Shown piece by piece: positions 1-8,486 of a DNA stretch of 64,000 nt. The notes under the pieces are model-generated. The model ran no database searches, was not told where the DNA came from, and saw nothing but the letters and a program-made list of their open reading frames with translations. Position numbers and translations under genes: made by a program. Position 1 is the stretch's first letter. Each line of letters begins with the position of its first letter. The stretch comes from CAIQQQ01 sp040399685 (GTDB taxonomy: Bacteria; Pseudomonadota; Alphaproteobacteria; Acetobacterales; Acetobacteraceae): the NCBI GenBank assembly GCA_040399685.1, contig JBBART010000011.1, forward strand, positions 62,001 through 126,000, given 5' to 3'.

Positions 1-698
1 CGGCCGAAGTGATGGCGCAATGCGGTTTTGACAGCGTCACCGTCGACCTGCAGCACGGCGTGCAAGATTACCAGTCCATGGTGCAGTGCTTCCAGGCCAT
101 GCAGGCGCATCCTATTCTCCCGATGGTGCGCGTGCCGTGGAACGAGCCGGGCATTGTGGGCAAGGTGCTCGACGCCGGCGCCTACGGGGTTATTTGCCCA
201 ATGATCAATTCGGTCGCCGAGGCTGAAGCCTTCGTGTCCTACTGCAAATACCCGCCCGAAGGCGCGCGCTCGAACGGCCCGATCCGGGCTGCGATGTATG
301 GCGAGTCGACCAACTACCAGAAGACCGCCAACGATGAGATCATCGTGATGGCGATGATCGAGACCAAGCAGGCCATTGATAATCTCGACGCCATTCTCGA
401 TGTGAAGGGCCTCACGGGCGTCTATATCGGACCGTCCGACCTAGGGTTCTCCTATGGCATGATCCCAATCCTGGACCGCGAAGAGCCGGAGATCCTGGCG
501 ATCTACGACAAGGTTCTGGCTGGTTGCGCCAAGCGTGGTCTGTATGCCGGCATCCATTGCGGCACCCCGGAATACGCCGCGCGCGCGATCAAGATGGGCT
601 TCAAGCTGGTCACGATTTCCAACGACAGCGGCATCATGGCCACCGCCGCCAAGGCCGCCGTCAAGACCGTTCGTTCCAACGCAGCCGACCACGTCTGA
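1..698 (+). CDS. HpcH/HpaI family aldolase (5'-truncated by window edge)
   Basis: Class II pyruvate aldolase that cleaves 4-hydroxy-2-oxo acids to pyruvate plus an aldehyde. The reading frame is open to the window edge: the codons before position 9 read Ala-Glu-Val, matching the family's AEVxAxxGFD strand, so the true start lies upstream. Counting from the GTG at 9, visible family residues are His16 in DLQHG, Arg41 in RVPW, Glu118 in MIET (metal ligand) and Asp144 in GPSDLG (metal ligand). The gene lies 12 bases before a UxaA/GarD-type dehydratase. That pairing matches the galactarate/glucarate route, where GarD makes 5-keto-4-deoxyglucarate and GarL (this family) cleaves it to pyruvate and tartronate semialdehyde. 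The exact substrate is inference. Confidence 0.9.
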   Translation, partial: AEVMAQCGFDSVTVDLQHGVQDYQSMVQCFQAMQAHPILPMVRVPWNEPGIVGKVLDAGAYGVICPMINSVAEAEAFVSYCKYPPEGARSNGPIRAAMYGESTNYQKTANDEIIVMAMIETKQAIDNLDAILDVKGLTGVYIGPSDLGFSYGMIPILDREEPEILAIYDKVLAGCAKRGLYAGIHCGTPEYAARAIKMGFKLVTISNDSGIMATAAKAAVKTVRSNAADHV

Positions 699-710
699 GA
701 AAGACTGACC

Positions 711-2231
711 ATGAACGCGCCTGTCATTCGCCTCCACCCCGATGACGGTGTGGTCATTGCACGTTCCACGTTGCTGCCGGGCACCTCGCTCGGCAGCAAC
801 GCCGTGGCCACCATGCGGATTCCCGCAGGCCACAAGGCCGCCACCCGCGCCTTCGCCGTGGGCGACGCGGTCATTCGCTATGGCCAGATCATTGGCTTTG
901 CCACGGCGCCGATTTCGCCAGGCGAGCATATCCATACGCATAACTGCGGCATGGGCGATTTCGCCAAGGATTATGCCTACGCGCAGCACACCACGCCGAC
1001 TGCCTATGTCGACACGCCCGCCACCTTCATGGGCATTCGCAGGCCAGATGGCCGCGTGGCGACGCGCAACTATATTGGCATTCTCACCAGCGTGAACTGC
1101 TCGGCGCATGTGGCCAGCGTTGTCGCCGATGCGTTCAAGCGAAACCCGATCACGGGCCATGATCCGCTGGCCGATTACCCCAATGTCGATGGCGTGGTGG
1201 CGCTGACCCACAAGACCGGCTGCGGCATGACGCAGTTGGAGCCGTTGACGCTGCTGCGCCGCACGCTGGGCGGTTTTGCCCGGCATGTGAATTTCTCCGC
1301 CGTCATCGTGCTCGGCCTGGGCTGTGAGGTGAACCAGATCGGCGGACTGATGACCGAGCAGAAGCTGGCCGGCCGGCTGAAGGCGCTGGACATCCAGGAG
1401 ATGGGCGGCAGCCGCAAGACGGTGCTCGCCGGCATTGAATTCGTGCGCAACGCGCTGGCCGAGGCCAACAACGTCACCCGCGTGCAGGTGCCGGCCAGCG
1501 AATTGATCGTGGCCCTGCAATGCGGCGGGTCTGACGGCTATTCCGGCGTGTCCGCCAACCCCGCGCTCGGCGTGGCGAGTGACCTGCTGGTGCAGAATGG
1601 CGGCACTGTCATTCTGTCCGAAACGCCGGAGACCTATGGCGCCGAGCATCTGCTCACCCGCCGTGCCGTCTCGCAGGAGGTGGGTGAAAAGCTCGTGGGC
1701 CTGATGCGCTGGTGGGATGCCTACACCGAGCGGGAAGGGGCGGAGATGAACGCCAATCCGTCGCCTGGCAACAAGGCAGGCGGCCTGACCACCATTCTGG
1801 AGAAGTCGCTGGGAGCGATGGCCAAGGGTGGCAGCACCAATCTGGTGGATGTTCTCAACTACGCCGAGACCGTCACCAAGAAGGGCTTCGTGTTCATGGA
1901 CACGCCGGGCTACGACCCGGTGGCCGCCACCGGCCAGGTGGCGGGCGGCGCCAATCTGGTGTGCTTCACCACCGGTCGCGGCAGCGTGTTCGGCTGCAAG
2001 CCGTCGCCGTCCATCAAGCTGGCCACCAACACCGCCATGTTCACCCGCATGGAAGACGACATGGACATCAACTGCGGCACCATTCTGGATGGACAGGAGA
2101 CAGTTCAGGAATGCGGGGCGCGAATCTTCGAGCAGATCCTGCGCACGGCATCGGGTGAGAAGACAAAGTCAGAACAGTTCGACTTCGGTGGTGCTGAGTT
2201 CGCGCCATGGGTTCTGGGCGCCACGATGTAA
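711..2231 (+). CDS. UxaA/GarD family sugar-acid dehydratase
   Basis: Cytoplasmic dehydratase of the altronate/galactarate dehydratase family, 506 residues, close to E. coli UxaA (495) and GarD (523). The N-terminal ~80 residues are a SAF-like domain ending in GEHIHTHN. The large catalytic part carries GLGCE (~202-206), CGGSDGYSG (271-279), NPSPGNKAGG (~345) and TTGRGS. The C-terminal stretch DMDINCGTI resembles GarD more than UxaA. Start ATG 711 lies 12 bases after the aldolase stop, so the two are probably one operon. The preferred reading is a galactarate or related aldarate dehydratase feeding the upstream aldolase; altronate is the alternative. Confidence 0.88.
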   Translation: MNAPVIRLHPDDGVVIARSTLLPGTSLGSNAVATMRIPAGHKAATRAFAVGDAVIRYGQIIGFATAPISPGEHIHTHNCGMGDFAKDYAYAQHTTPTAYVDTPATFMGIRRPDGRVATRNYIGILTSVNCSAHVASVVADAFKRNPITGHDPLADYPNVDGVVALTHKTGCGMTQLEPLTLLRRTLGGFARHVNFSAVIVLGLGCEVNQIGGLMTEQKLAGRLKALDIQEMGGSRKTVLAGIEFVRNALAEANNVTRVQVPASELIVALQCGGSDGYSGVSANPALGVASDLLVQNGGTVILSETPETYGAEHLLTRRAVSQEVGEKLVGLMRWWDAYTEREGAEMNANPSPGNKAGGLTTILEKSLGAMAKGGSTNLVDVLNYAETVTKKGFVFMDTPGYDPVAATGQVAGGANLVCFTTGRGSVFGCKPSPSIKLATNTAMFTRMEDDMDINCGTILDGQETVQECGARIFEQILRTASGEKTKSEQFDFGGAEFAPWVLGATM

Positions 2232-2306
2232 TATAGATGCCTGCTATACTTTCGGGATCAATGAACTTTTGGCGATTTTGTTGATTCTCTAACGGTGCTG
2301 GTTGTA

Positions 2307-2337
2307 AATCTCCCCGACGCATGAAGTCGGGGGGATT
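2307..2337 (+). promoter_or_regulatory. 12-bp hairpin overlapping the aqpZ ribosome-binding region
   Basis: Positions 2307-2318 pair with 2326-2337 over 12 base pairs, with one T-G wobble (2311/2333) and a 7-nt loop (2319-2325). The G-run 2329-2334 in the 3' arm is the only Shine-Dalgarno-like sequence before the aqpZ ATG at 2344, so folding would hide it. Alternatives are a terminator for the upstream operon without a clear T-run, or a leftover hairpin end of an IS200/IS605-type element, which often has C-rich/G-rich arms of this kind. Confidence 0.6.
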
Positions 2338-2343
2338 GCAGAA

Positions 2344-3117
2344 ATGTCGATCGTAAGACGAACAAGTGCTGAGTTTCTGGGGACGTTCTGGCTCACTTTC
2401 GGAGGCTGCGGCAGTGCTGTGCTGGCCGCTGCCTATCCCTCGACCCCTTTTCTCGGCATCGGCTTTGTCGGCGTGGCCCTGGCATTTGGCCTGACGGTTC
2501 TGACCATGGCCTATGCGGTGGGCCATATCTCCGGCGGTCATTTCAATCCGGCGGTCACCGCGGGGCTGTGGGCTGGCGGCAAGTTCAAGGCCGTCGATGT
2601 GGTGCCCTATTGGGTGGCGCAGATTGGCGGGGCGATTGCGGCGGCGGCGTTGTTGTATGTGATTGCCAGCGGCAGGGACGGGTTTTCCCTCGCTGGCGGT
2701 TTCGCCGCGAACGGTTATGGCGCGCTCAGCCCGGGCAAATACAGCATGATCGCTGGATTTTTGACCGAAGTGGTGGCGACGTTCTTCTTCCTCATGATCA
2801 TTCTTGGCTGCACGTCGGCCCGCGCGCCGGCCGGATTCGCGCCGCTCGCCATTGGTCTGGCGCTGACGCTGATCCATCTGGTTACCATTCCTGTCACCAA
2901 CACCTCGGTGAACCCGGCGCGCAGCATTGGGCCGGCATTGTTCGCCGGGGGCGAATACATCGCCCAGTTGTGGCTGTTCATCGCGGCCCCGCTGTTGGGC
3001 GCTGTCTTGGCGGGCGTTGTGTCGCGCCTGTTGCAGGCGGGCGATGATGTGGAGGCAATGGAGGAGATTGAGGGACTGTCTCGCGCAACCATCCTTGAAA
3101 TCCACTCAAGCCGTTGA
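2344..3117 (+). CDS. aqpZ: Aquaporin Z-type water channel
   Basis: Inner-membrane MIP channel, 257 residues (E. coli AqpZ 231). Both half-helix motifs are present: Asn68-Pro-Ala in GGHFNPAV and Asn190-Pro-Ala-Arg in NTSVNPARSIGP. The selectivity-filter pattern IHLVTIPVTNTSVNPAR has His178 and Arg193, as in water-specific AqpZ; glycerol channels lack this His. Six hydrophobic segments plus the two half-helices can be traced. The C-terminal tail of ~30 acidic/polar residues is longer than usual. It stands alone on its strand; its translation start follows the hairpin at 2307-2337. A convergent exporter gene lies downstream. Confidence 0.95.
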   Translation: MSIVRRTSAEFLGTFWLTFGGCGSAVLAAAYPSTPFLGIGFVGVALAFGLTVLTMAYAVGHISGGHFNPAVTAGLWAGGKFKAVDVVPYWVAQIGGAIAAAALLYVIASGRDGFSLAGGFAANGYGALSPGKYSMIAGFLTEVVATFFFLMIILGCTSARAPAGFAPLAIGLALTLIHLVTIPVTNTSVNPARSIGPALFAGGEYIAQLWLFIAAPLLGAVLAGVVSRLLQAGDDVEAMEEIEGLSRATILEIHSSR

Positions 3118-3125
3118 TGGCGGCG

Positions 3126-3148
3126 GGCGGTCCCGTGCAGGGGCCGCC
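3126..3148. terminator. Hairpin between convergent aqpZ and EamA genes
   Basis: GGCGGTCCC (3126-3134) pairs with GGGGCCGCC (3140-3148), 9 bp with one T-G wobble, loop GTGCA. It sits between the two convergent stop codons, a position typical of a shared terminator, but there is no strong T-run on either side. Confidence 0.5.
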
Positions 3149-4056
3149 TATCGTCCGATCAGCACCAGAAGCACGCCGGCCACGACCAGCAAAAGGCCTC
3201 CGACATCGGTGCGTCGGAGGGTCTCGCGCAAATAGAAACGGCTAAAGGCGAGCGTGAACACCATCTCAATCTGCCCCAGCGCCCGCACCAGCGCCACGGG
3301 GGCTGAGGCGAATCCGAAGAACCAGCAGGCCGAGCCACACGCCGACAAGGTGCCGACCCAGGCGGAACTGCGCCAGGAGGTGAAGGCGGCGCGGAACTGG
3401 TCCGGCTCGCGCCAGGCCAGATAGCTGCCCTGCATCAGCGTTTGCAGGACATTGGTGGCCACCAGCGCCATGAGTGCGCCGACGATCACGTCCGGGCTGG
3501 CCATTCCGTGCGTTGCCACGCGAACCATGAGGCCGGTGCAGGTGAAGCAGAATCCGGCGCCCAGGCCGCACAACGCCGCCGGCTGCACCGTGGCGCGCAG
3601 CAATTCACGGGGCCGCAGGCCGCGCCCGGCCAATGACAGCACCAGCACGCCGACCACGCCGACGCCGATGCCCACCAATGCCAGGCCGTGCAACACCTCG
3701 CCCAGCACCACCCAGCCGATGATGGCGCCCTGCACCGATTCGGTTTTGGAATAGGCGGTGCCGACCGCGAAGTTGCGATAGCCGAATGCCATGATCAGCA
3801 AATTGGTGCCGATGATCTGCAACAGCCCGCCCAGCCCGCATTCCAGCAGGAAAACACCACTGACAGGCGGAATTCCAACGGGAGAGGCCCATAGCGCCAA
3901 CACCAGAAACGCAGCACCGGTGGGCAGCGCATACACATAGCGCACGAAGCCGGTGGCGTTGACGCCCAATCGGCCGCGCAAGCGTTGCTGGAGGGCGGTC
4001 CGCCATGTCTGAAACAACGCGGCCGCGACGACGACGGGAATCCATGCCTCGATCAT
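3148..4056 (-). CDS. EamA/DMT-superfamily transporter
   Basis: Inner-membrane protein of 302 residues with about ten hydrophobic segments in two repeated five-helix halves, the usual layout of drug/metabolite (EamA) transporters. The second half ends with the typical ALGQIEMVFTLAFSRFYLRE region just before the last helices. Members export amino acids, nucleobases or other small molecules; nothing here indicates the substrate. It is a single gene, convergent with aqpZ and divergent from the SIMPL gene (start-to-start distance ~80 bases, so a shared promoter region). Confidence 0.85.
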   Translation of the reverse strand: MIEAWIPVVVAAALFQTWRTALQQRLRGRLGVNATGFVRYVYALPTGAAFLVLALWASPVGIPPVSGVFLLECGLGGLLQIIGTNLLIMAFGYRNFAVGTAYSKTESVQGAIIGWVVLGEVLHGLALVGIGVGVVGVLVLSLAGRGLRPRELLRATVQPAALCGLGAGFCFTCTGLMVRVATHGMASPDVIVGALMALVATNVLQTLMQGSYLAWREPDQFRAAFTSWRSSAWVGTLSACGSACWFFGFASAPVALVRALGQIEMVFTLAFSRFYLRETLRRTDVGGLLLVVAGVLLVLIGR

Positions 4057-4137
4057 GGTCGGGACCGTAGAGGCAAGCCTTGGGCCGTCAACCCACTCAG
4101 GCTAGTGTTTGTGCAATCCAATCAGGAGGCCTCGCCG

Positions 4138-4794
4138 ATGAAGCCCGGAATCTTCCTCGCCTTGCTGCTGTCCGCCGCGCCGTTGCCGGCTTTGGCCGAG
4201 ACGATCCTGCATCTGTCCGAGCAGGCCAGCGTGACCGTCACGCCGGATGAGTTGGCCGCCACGCTGAAGCTGGCCGCGACCGGCACGGATGCCGCCCAGG
4301 TTCAGGGCCATGTGAACACGATGATGACCCAGGCCTTGACCCAGGCCCGCGCCGTGGCGGGCGTGGTGGTCAACACCGGCAGCTATCAGGTGTGGCGCAG
4401 CACCGGGCCGGACCAGTGGAACGGCGAGCAGAGCCTGGAACTGCACGGCAAGGATGGCGCGGTGCTGCTGAAACTGATCGGCGCGTTGCAGGGGCAGGGG
4501 GCTGCTCTCTCGGGTCTTGGCTGGCGCGTGGCGCCGGAGACGGCCCGCACGGCGCGCAATGCCGCCACCAAGATCGCCCTGGGCCAGTTGCGTGGTCGCG
4601 CTGATGCGGCGGCTGCGATTATCGGGCTGCGCTTCGCAAGCTTCCGCGATGTTCGGCTTGATGGCCCGGCGCCGTATCAGCCCACTATGCCGCGCATGAT
4701 GTCGTCGATGGCGAAATCCGATGCCGCGCCGAATGCGGAGTCCGAGCCAGTGTCGATCGAGGCCACGGTGTCGGCGGAGGTTGTGCTCCAGTAG
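4138..4794 (+). CDS. Periplasmic SIMPL (DUF541) domain protein
   Basis: Secreted protein of 218 residues. Residues 1-20 form a clear Sec signal peptide ending in ALA-E. The rest is a single SIMPL/DUF541 domain, recognised by the ILHLSEQASVTVTPDELAATLKL start, the TGSYQVW strand and the alternating Ala-rich helix (ARTARNAATKIALGQLRGRADAAA). ATG 4138 is chosen because AGGAGG (4124-4129) sits 8 bases ahead of it. The family's biochemical role is poorly known (oxidative stress and envelope links have been proposed). The TAG stop (4792-4794) is contributed by the REP-like repeat that starts at 4789. Confidence 0.85.
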   Translation: MKPGIFLALLLSAAPLPALAETILHLSEQASVTVTPDELAATLKLAATGTDAAQVQGHVNTMMTQALTQARAVAGVVVNTGSYQVWRSTGPDQWNGEQSLELHGKDGAVLLKLIGALQGQGAALSGLGWRVAPETARTARNAATKIALGQLRGRADAAAAIIGLRFASFRDVRLDGPAPYQPTMPRMMSSMAKSDAAPNAESEPVSIEATVSAEVVLQ

Positions 4795-4837
4795 GTCGGG
4801 CATCGCCCGACAGTGTCGGGCGGTGCCCGACCTACTG
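4789..4837. repeat. REP-like double palindrome, copy 1
   Basis: Two inverted REP-like units. Each half can fold alone (GTCGGGC-ATC-GCCCGAC-type stem), and together they form a larger near-perfect palindrome from CAGTAGG to CCTACTG. Both ends carry GTAG, the head tetranucleotide known from RAYT-linked REP elements. The left TAG (4792-4794) is the stop of the SIMPL gene, and the right CTA (4832-4834) is the TAG stop of the convergent HpnL-like gene. Related copies are at 23463 and 40664. Confidence 0.85.
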
Positions 4838-5806
4838 TGCTGCGCGCTTCTTACGGACCAGTTGCTTGCCTTCGCTCCATTGCCACGCCACCAGGCCCGG
4901 CAGGCCCACCGTCAATTCGCGCACGCGCTTGACCATCGAAAGCGCGATGGCAGTATCGGCATGGATCTGGAACAGGCCGCAGACCAGGATGAACCCGGCC
5001 TCCTGCACGCCCAATGCGCCCGGCACAACGAAGCCGGCGCTGCGGGCGGCCATGCCCAGGCTTTCGATCACCAGCGCTTCGGCGGGTGTGATCGGCACGC
5101 CCATCACCGTCAGCGCCAGCCATACTTCGAACGTGCCCAGCGCCCAGGCCAGAAAATGGATGGCGAATGCCTTGGCCAGTGCCGGCCGGTTGGCCTGAAG
5201 CCGCATCAATTCGGCATGCAGGCCGCGCACCGATGCCACGGACAGCGAGGGAAACACCCGCTCCAACCGCGTCGCCAGCGCTTCGACCAGGCGCATCATG
5301 CCGGCGCGCTGGGCGAGCACGAAGCCCACGAGGCCGATCCCCATCGTGATCAGACCGCCCTCGACCCATGGCTTCCAGCTTTGATCCGAACTGATGCTGG
5401 CCAGGACGGCGATGCCCACCATGGTCCAGGCGAACTGAGTGAGCGCTTCCATCGTCAGGTCCAGCGTGGTGCCGGCGCCGGCGACGGCGCCCGGCACGCC
5501 GCGCTGGGCCAGCATGCGGATGCCCACCAGATTGCCGCCCATCTGCGCCACCGGCAGCAGTGAGTTCACGGCCTCGCGAATCCAGCGCAACCGGAAATAA
5601 ACCTTCAGCCGTGGCCGCCGCATCCCGACGGAAATGCGCCAGGCGATGGCCGAAAGATAAAGCTGCACCAGATGCAGCGCCAGCGTGGCCGGAATCGCCC
5701 AGCCAGCCGCCAGCACTTCGGACCCGATCGTCTGGGCGCCGAACCAAGCCACGAGGCCGATCAGGCCGCCGCCGCCGAGGGTGATTGCAAGAAGGGCGTA
5801 TTTCAT
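4832..5806 (-). CDS. HpnL-like membrane protein (lysylphosphatidylglycerol synthase TM-domain family)
   Basis: Integral membrane protein of 324 residues with about eight hydrophobic segments. The RWIREAVNSLLPVAQMGGN stretch (~74-92) and the C-terminal GALGVQEAGF motif are hallmarks of the UPF0104/LPG-synthase-like family that includes HpnL of hopanoid clusters. No other hopanoid gene is nearby, so the hopanoid link is only suggestive. The soluble aminoacyl-transferase half of MprF proteins is absent. It is monocistronic, and its TAG stop is provided by the REP-like palindrome at 4789-4837. Confidence 0.75.
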   Translation of the reverse strand: MKYALLAITLGGGGLIGLVAWFGAQTIGSEVLAAGWAIPATLALHLVQLYLSAIAWRISVGMRRPRLKVYFRLRWIREAVNSLLPVAQMGGNLVGIRMLAQRGVPGAVAGAGTTLDLTMEALTQFAWTMVGIAVLASISSDQSWKPWVEGGLITMGIGLVGFVLAQRAGMMRLVEALATRLERVFPSLSVASVRGLHAELMRLQANRPALAKAFAIHFLAWALGTFEVWLALTVMGVPITPAEALVIESLGMAARSAGFVVPGALGVQEAGFILVCGLFQIHADTAIALSMVKRVRELTVGLPGLVAWQWSEGKQLVRKKRAAQ

Positions 5807-5955
5807 CGGCGTGTGCAGCGTTTCATGTGCGTGCGGATAGGCCCTGCGCGGGCGTTTGTGTCAAACGATTACAGCAGGGCAGGGCGAACGTTTGGCGAAG
5901 TGGCACGGCAGGGGGTAATCATACCTGCCACAGCCGATATTTGCCCGGAGTTCCC

Positions 5956-7299
5956 ATGCCCACCTTGCGCCTGCACAACAACCTGACACGCGCGGCCGAG
6001 ATTTTCGTGCCGATCGACCCCCAGCATGTGCGGATGTATGTGTGCGGACCCACCGTGTATGACCTCGCGCATATCGGCAACGCGCGGTCTGAAGTGGTGT
6101 TCGACGTGATGGCCCGCCTGTTGCGCGCGCTGTATCCGCACGTGACATATGTGCGCAACATCACGGACGTGGACGACAAGATCAACGCCCGCGCCCAGGC
6201 CGAGGGCGAGAGCATCGGCGTCGTTACCGAGCGCACGCTCGCCAATTTCCATGCCGACATGGCCGCCCTCGGCACGCTGCCGCCGGATGTGGAGCCGCGC
6301 GCGACCGAGCATATCGGCGAGATGATCGCGCTGATCGAAAAGCTGATCGCGTCCGACAATGCCTATGTGGCCGATGGGCATGTGTTGTTCGCGGTGGGCA
6401 GCTTCGCCGATTACGGCAAACTGTCCGGCCGCAGCCCCGATGATTTGCTGGCCGGGGCGCGCGTCGATGTGGCGCCGTACAAGCGCGATGCCGGGGATTT
6501 CGTGCTGTGGAAGCCCTCCACGCCGGACCTGCCGGGGTGGGACAGCCCGTGGGGCCGGGGTCGTCCGGGTTGGCATATCGAGTGCTCGGCGATGTCGTGG
6601 CGCTATCTGGGCGAGAATTTCGACATCCATGGCGGCGGAGACGATCTGCTGTTCCCGCATCATGAGAACGAGTTGGCGCAGTCCGTCTGCGCCTTCCCGG
6701 GCAGCAAGTTCGCCCGCGTGTGGGTGCATAACGGCATGTTGACCATCAATGGCCAGAAGATGAGCAAGTCGCTCGGCAACTTCCTGACGGTGCGCGACGT
6801 GCTGAAGCTGGCGCCGGCCGAGGCCATCCGCATGTTGCTGCTGCGCGCCCAGTATTCGCAGACGCTGGATTTCTCGGAAACCGGGCTGGCCGAGTGCAAG
6901 CACGATCTGGACCGGTTCTACCGCGCCTTGGAGCGCACCAATGCCGAGCCTGCCGAGAACGTGCCGCTGCCGGTGATGGATGCGCTGTGCGACGACATGA
7001 ACACGCCGCTGGCCTTCTCGGCCATGCACGCGCTGGCCGATGCCGCGATGGCAGGCAATGCCGAAGCGGCGGCTGGCCTGCTGGCGGCAGGGCATCTGCT
7101 GGGCCTGTTGCAGCACAACACCGCTGACTGGTTCCGTGGCGGCGATGATGCCGCCGAGATCGACGCACTGGTGCAGGCCCGCTTCGACGCCCGGAAAGCC
7201 CGCGATTTCGCAGAGGCCGACCGGCTGCGCGCCGCTCTGGACGCCAGGGGCATCCAGTTGGAGGACAGCGCCACCGGCACCATCTGGCGCAGGAGCTGA
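5956..7299 (+). CDS. cysS: Cysteinyl-tRNA synthetase
   Basis: Charges tRNA-Cys with cysteine in the cytoplasm (class I synthetase, 447 residues; normal length ~460). Seen: Cys30 in YVCGPTVYD (zinc/cysteine site), the HIGN motif at 39-42, the zinc-site Cys in IECSAMS, HHENELAQS, and KMSKS at 268-272, followed by the DALR-type C-terminal domain. The frame is open further upstream (to 5785), but ATG 5956 aligns with the family N-terminus and follows CGGAG at 5946-5950. The next gene begins within ten bases, so it probably leads a cysS - methyltransferase - trmJ-like operon. Confidence 0.97.
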   Translation: MPTLRLHNNLTRAAEIFVPIDPQHVRMYVCGPTVYDLAHIGNARSEVVFDVMARLLRALYPHVTYVRNITDVDDKINARAQAEGESIGVVTERTLANFHADMAALGTLPPDVEPRATEHIGEMIALIEKLIASDNAYVADGHVLFAVGSFADYGKLSGRSPDDLLAGARVDVAPYKRDAGDFVLWKPSTPDLPGWDSPWGRGRPGWHIECSAMSWRYLGENFDIHGGGDDLLFPHHENELAQSVCAFPGSKFARVWVHNGMLTINGQKMSKSLGNFLTVRDVLKLAPAEAIRMLLLRAQYSQTLDFSETGLAECKHDLDRFYRALERTNAEPAENVPLPVMDALCDDMNTPLAFSAMHALADAAMAGNAEAAAGLLAAGHLLGLLQHNTADWFRGGDDAAEIDALVQARFDARKARDFAEADRLRAALDARGIQLEDSATGTIWRRS

Positions 7300-7304
7300 A
7301 TGCC

Positions 7305-8486
7305 GTGATGCCGCTGTTCGATCCGTCGCTGGACCCGCTGTTCTGGGACAGCCTGCGCCCGGCATCGCCCAGCGCCTGGCACGGGCATGTGCCGTTCGCG
7401 CATTGGCTGGTGGCCGCCACGCAGCCGCGTCTGGTGGTGGAACTTGGCACCCATGCCGGCGTGTCCTATGCCGCGTTCTGTCAGGCGGTGCTGCGTGGCG
7501 GACTGTCCACACGGTGTGTGGCGGTCGACACCTGGGCCGGTGACGACCATGCCGGGGCGTATTCCGAGGAGGTGTTCGCCGAGTTGCGCGCTTTCCACGA
7601 TACGCATTTCGCCGGTTTCTCACGCATGCTGCGCGCAACGTTCGACGATACGGTGCATGAATTCGCCGATGGCTCGATCGATCTGCTGCACATCGATGGT
7701 TTTCACACCTACGAGGCGGTCAGTCACGATTTTCACACATGGCGCGCGAAACTGTCAGACCGCGCGGTGGTGCTGTTTCACGACACCAACGTGCATGAAC
7801 GTGATTTCGGCGTGTGGAAGTTCTGGGCCGAGATAAAGGACAGCGGCGTTGGCAGCCTGGAATTCCTGCATGCGTTCGGCCTTGGCGTGCTGATGGTTGG
7901 GCCGCACGCGCCTGAGGCGTTGCGTGCGTTGCGTGCGTTGTGCGATGCGCCGATCGCGGCTGTGCGCAGCCGCTTTACTGCCCTTGGCGAGCGTTTTGTG
8001 CTGGGCCATGCGCTGGCGCTGAAGCCGGCCACGGTGCCCGAGCCGCCGCCTGCCACGGCACCGCCACCGGTTGATACGGCACTTGACCCCGGCACCATCG
8101 CCATCGCCGAACGGGTCGTCGCCCCGCCGGGGATGTCGGCGCTGCGGCTGCCGCGTGATGCCGTCACGCGCAACGAAACGGGCTGCACGGTGTGGGTGGT
8201 GAGTGCTGATGGACAGTCCTGGCGGCGTGGCAGCCTCACGGCCGCGCCGAAGGGGGCCGTGGTGACGCTGGTGTTCGCGCCCTTCGCCAATACGACAGCC
8301 CAGCATTTCCATCTGTTCGTCACCGATCTTTGCCCCGCCGGAACCGGCCTACCGCAGGCCCTGGCCGATGGGCTGTCCAGCCGCCGCCCGCCGATCGGCC
8401 TCGATACGCCGCATCTGGCATTCCCTGACCTGCCGCCCCACGGCCTGTTCCTGCTCGAAGCCGGAAAATTGGAGCTTTGCGTATGA
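7305..8486 (+). CDS. Class I SAM-dependent methyltransferase with extra C-terminal domain
   Basis: Protein of ~393 residues. The N-terminal half (to ~240) is a Rossmann methyltransferase of the Methyltransf_24/cephalosporin-hydroxylase-like type: motif I LVVELGTHAGVSY (43-55), AVDTWAGD with the acidic residue after beta-2, and LLHIDGFHTYEAV. Such proteins often modify glycans or glycosyl chains. After a Pro/Ala-rich linker (PEPPPATAPPPV, ~245-256) comes a ~130-residue all-beta-looking domain that I do not recognise. GTG 7305 or ATG 7308 may be the start; AGGAG at 7291-7295 serves either. The stop overlaps the next start as ATGA (8483-8486), indicating translational coupling. Confidence 0.75.
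   Translation: MMPLFDPSLDPLFWDSLRPASPSAWHGHVPFAHWLVAATQPRLVVELGTHAGVSYAAFCQAVLRGGLSTRCVAVDTWAGDDHAGAYSEEVFAELRAFHDTHFAGFSRMLRATFDDTVHEFADGSIDLLHIDGFHTYEAVSHDFHTWRAKLSDRAVVLFHDTNVHERDFGVWKFWAEIKDSGVGSLEFLHAFGLGVLMVGPHAPEALRALRALCDAPIAAVRSRFTALGERFVLGHALALKPATVPEPPPATAPPPVDTALDPGTIAIAERVVAPPGMSALRLPRDAVTRNETGCTVWVVSADGQSWRRGSLTAAPKGAVVTLVFAPFANTTAQHFHLFVTDLCPAGTGLPQALADGLSSRRPPIGLDTPHLAFPDLPPHGLFLLEAGKLELCV

Noticed and set aside
5869..7638. A 589-codon open frame on minus, opposite cysS
   Set aside because: Shadow of cysS and the methyltransferase gene; Arg/His/Gln-rich and no homology features.
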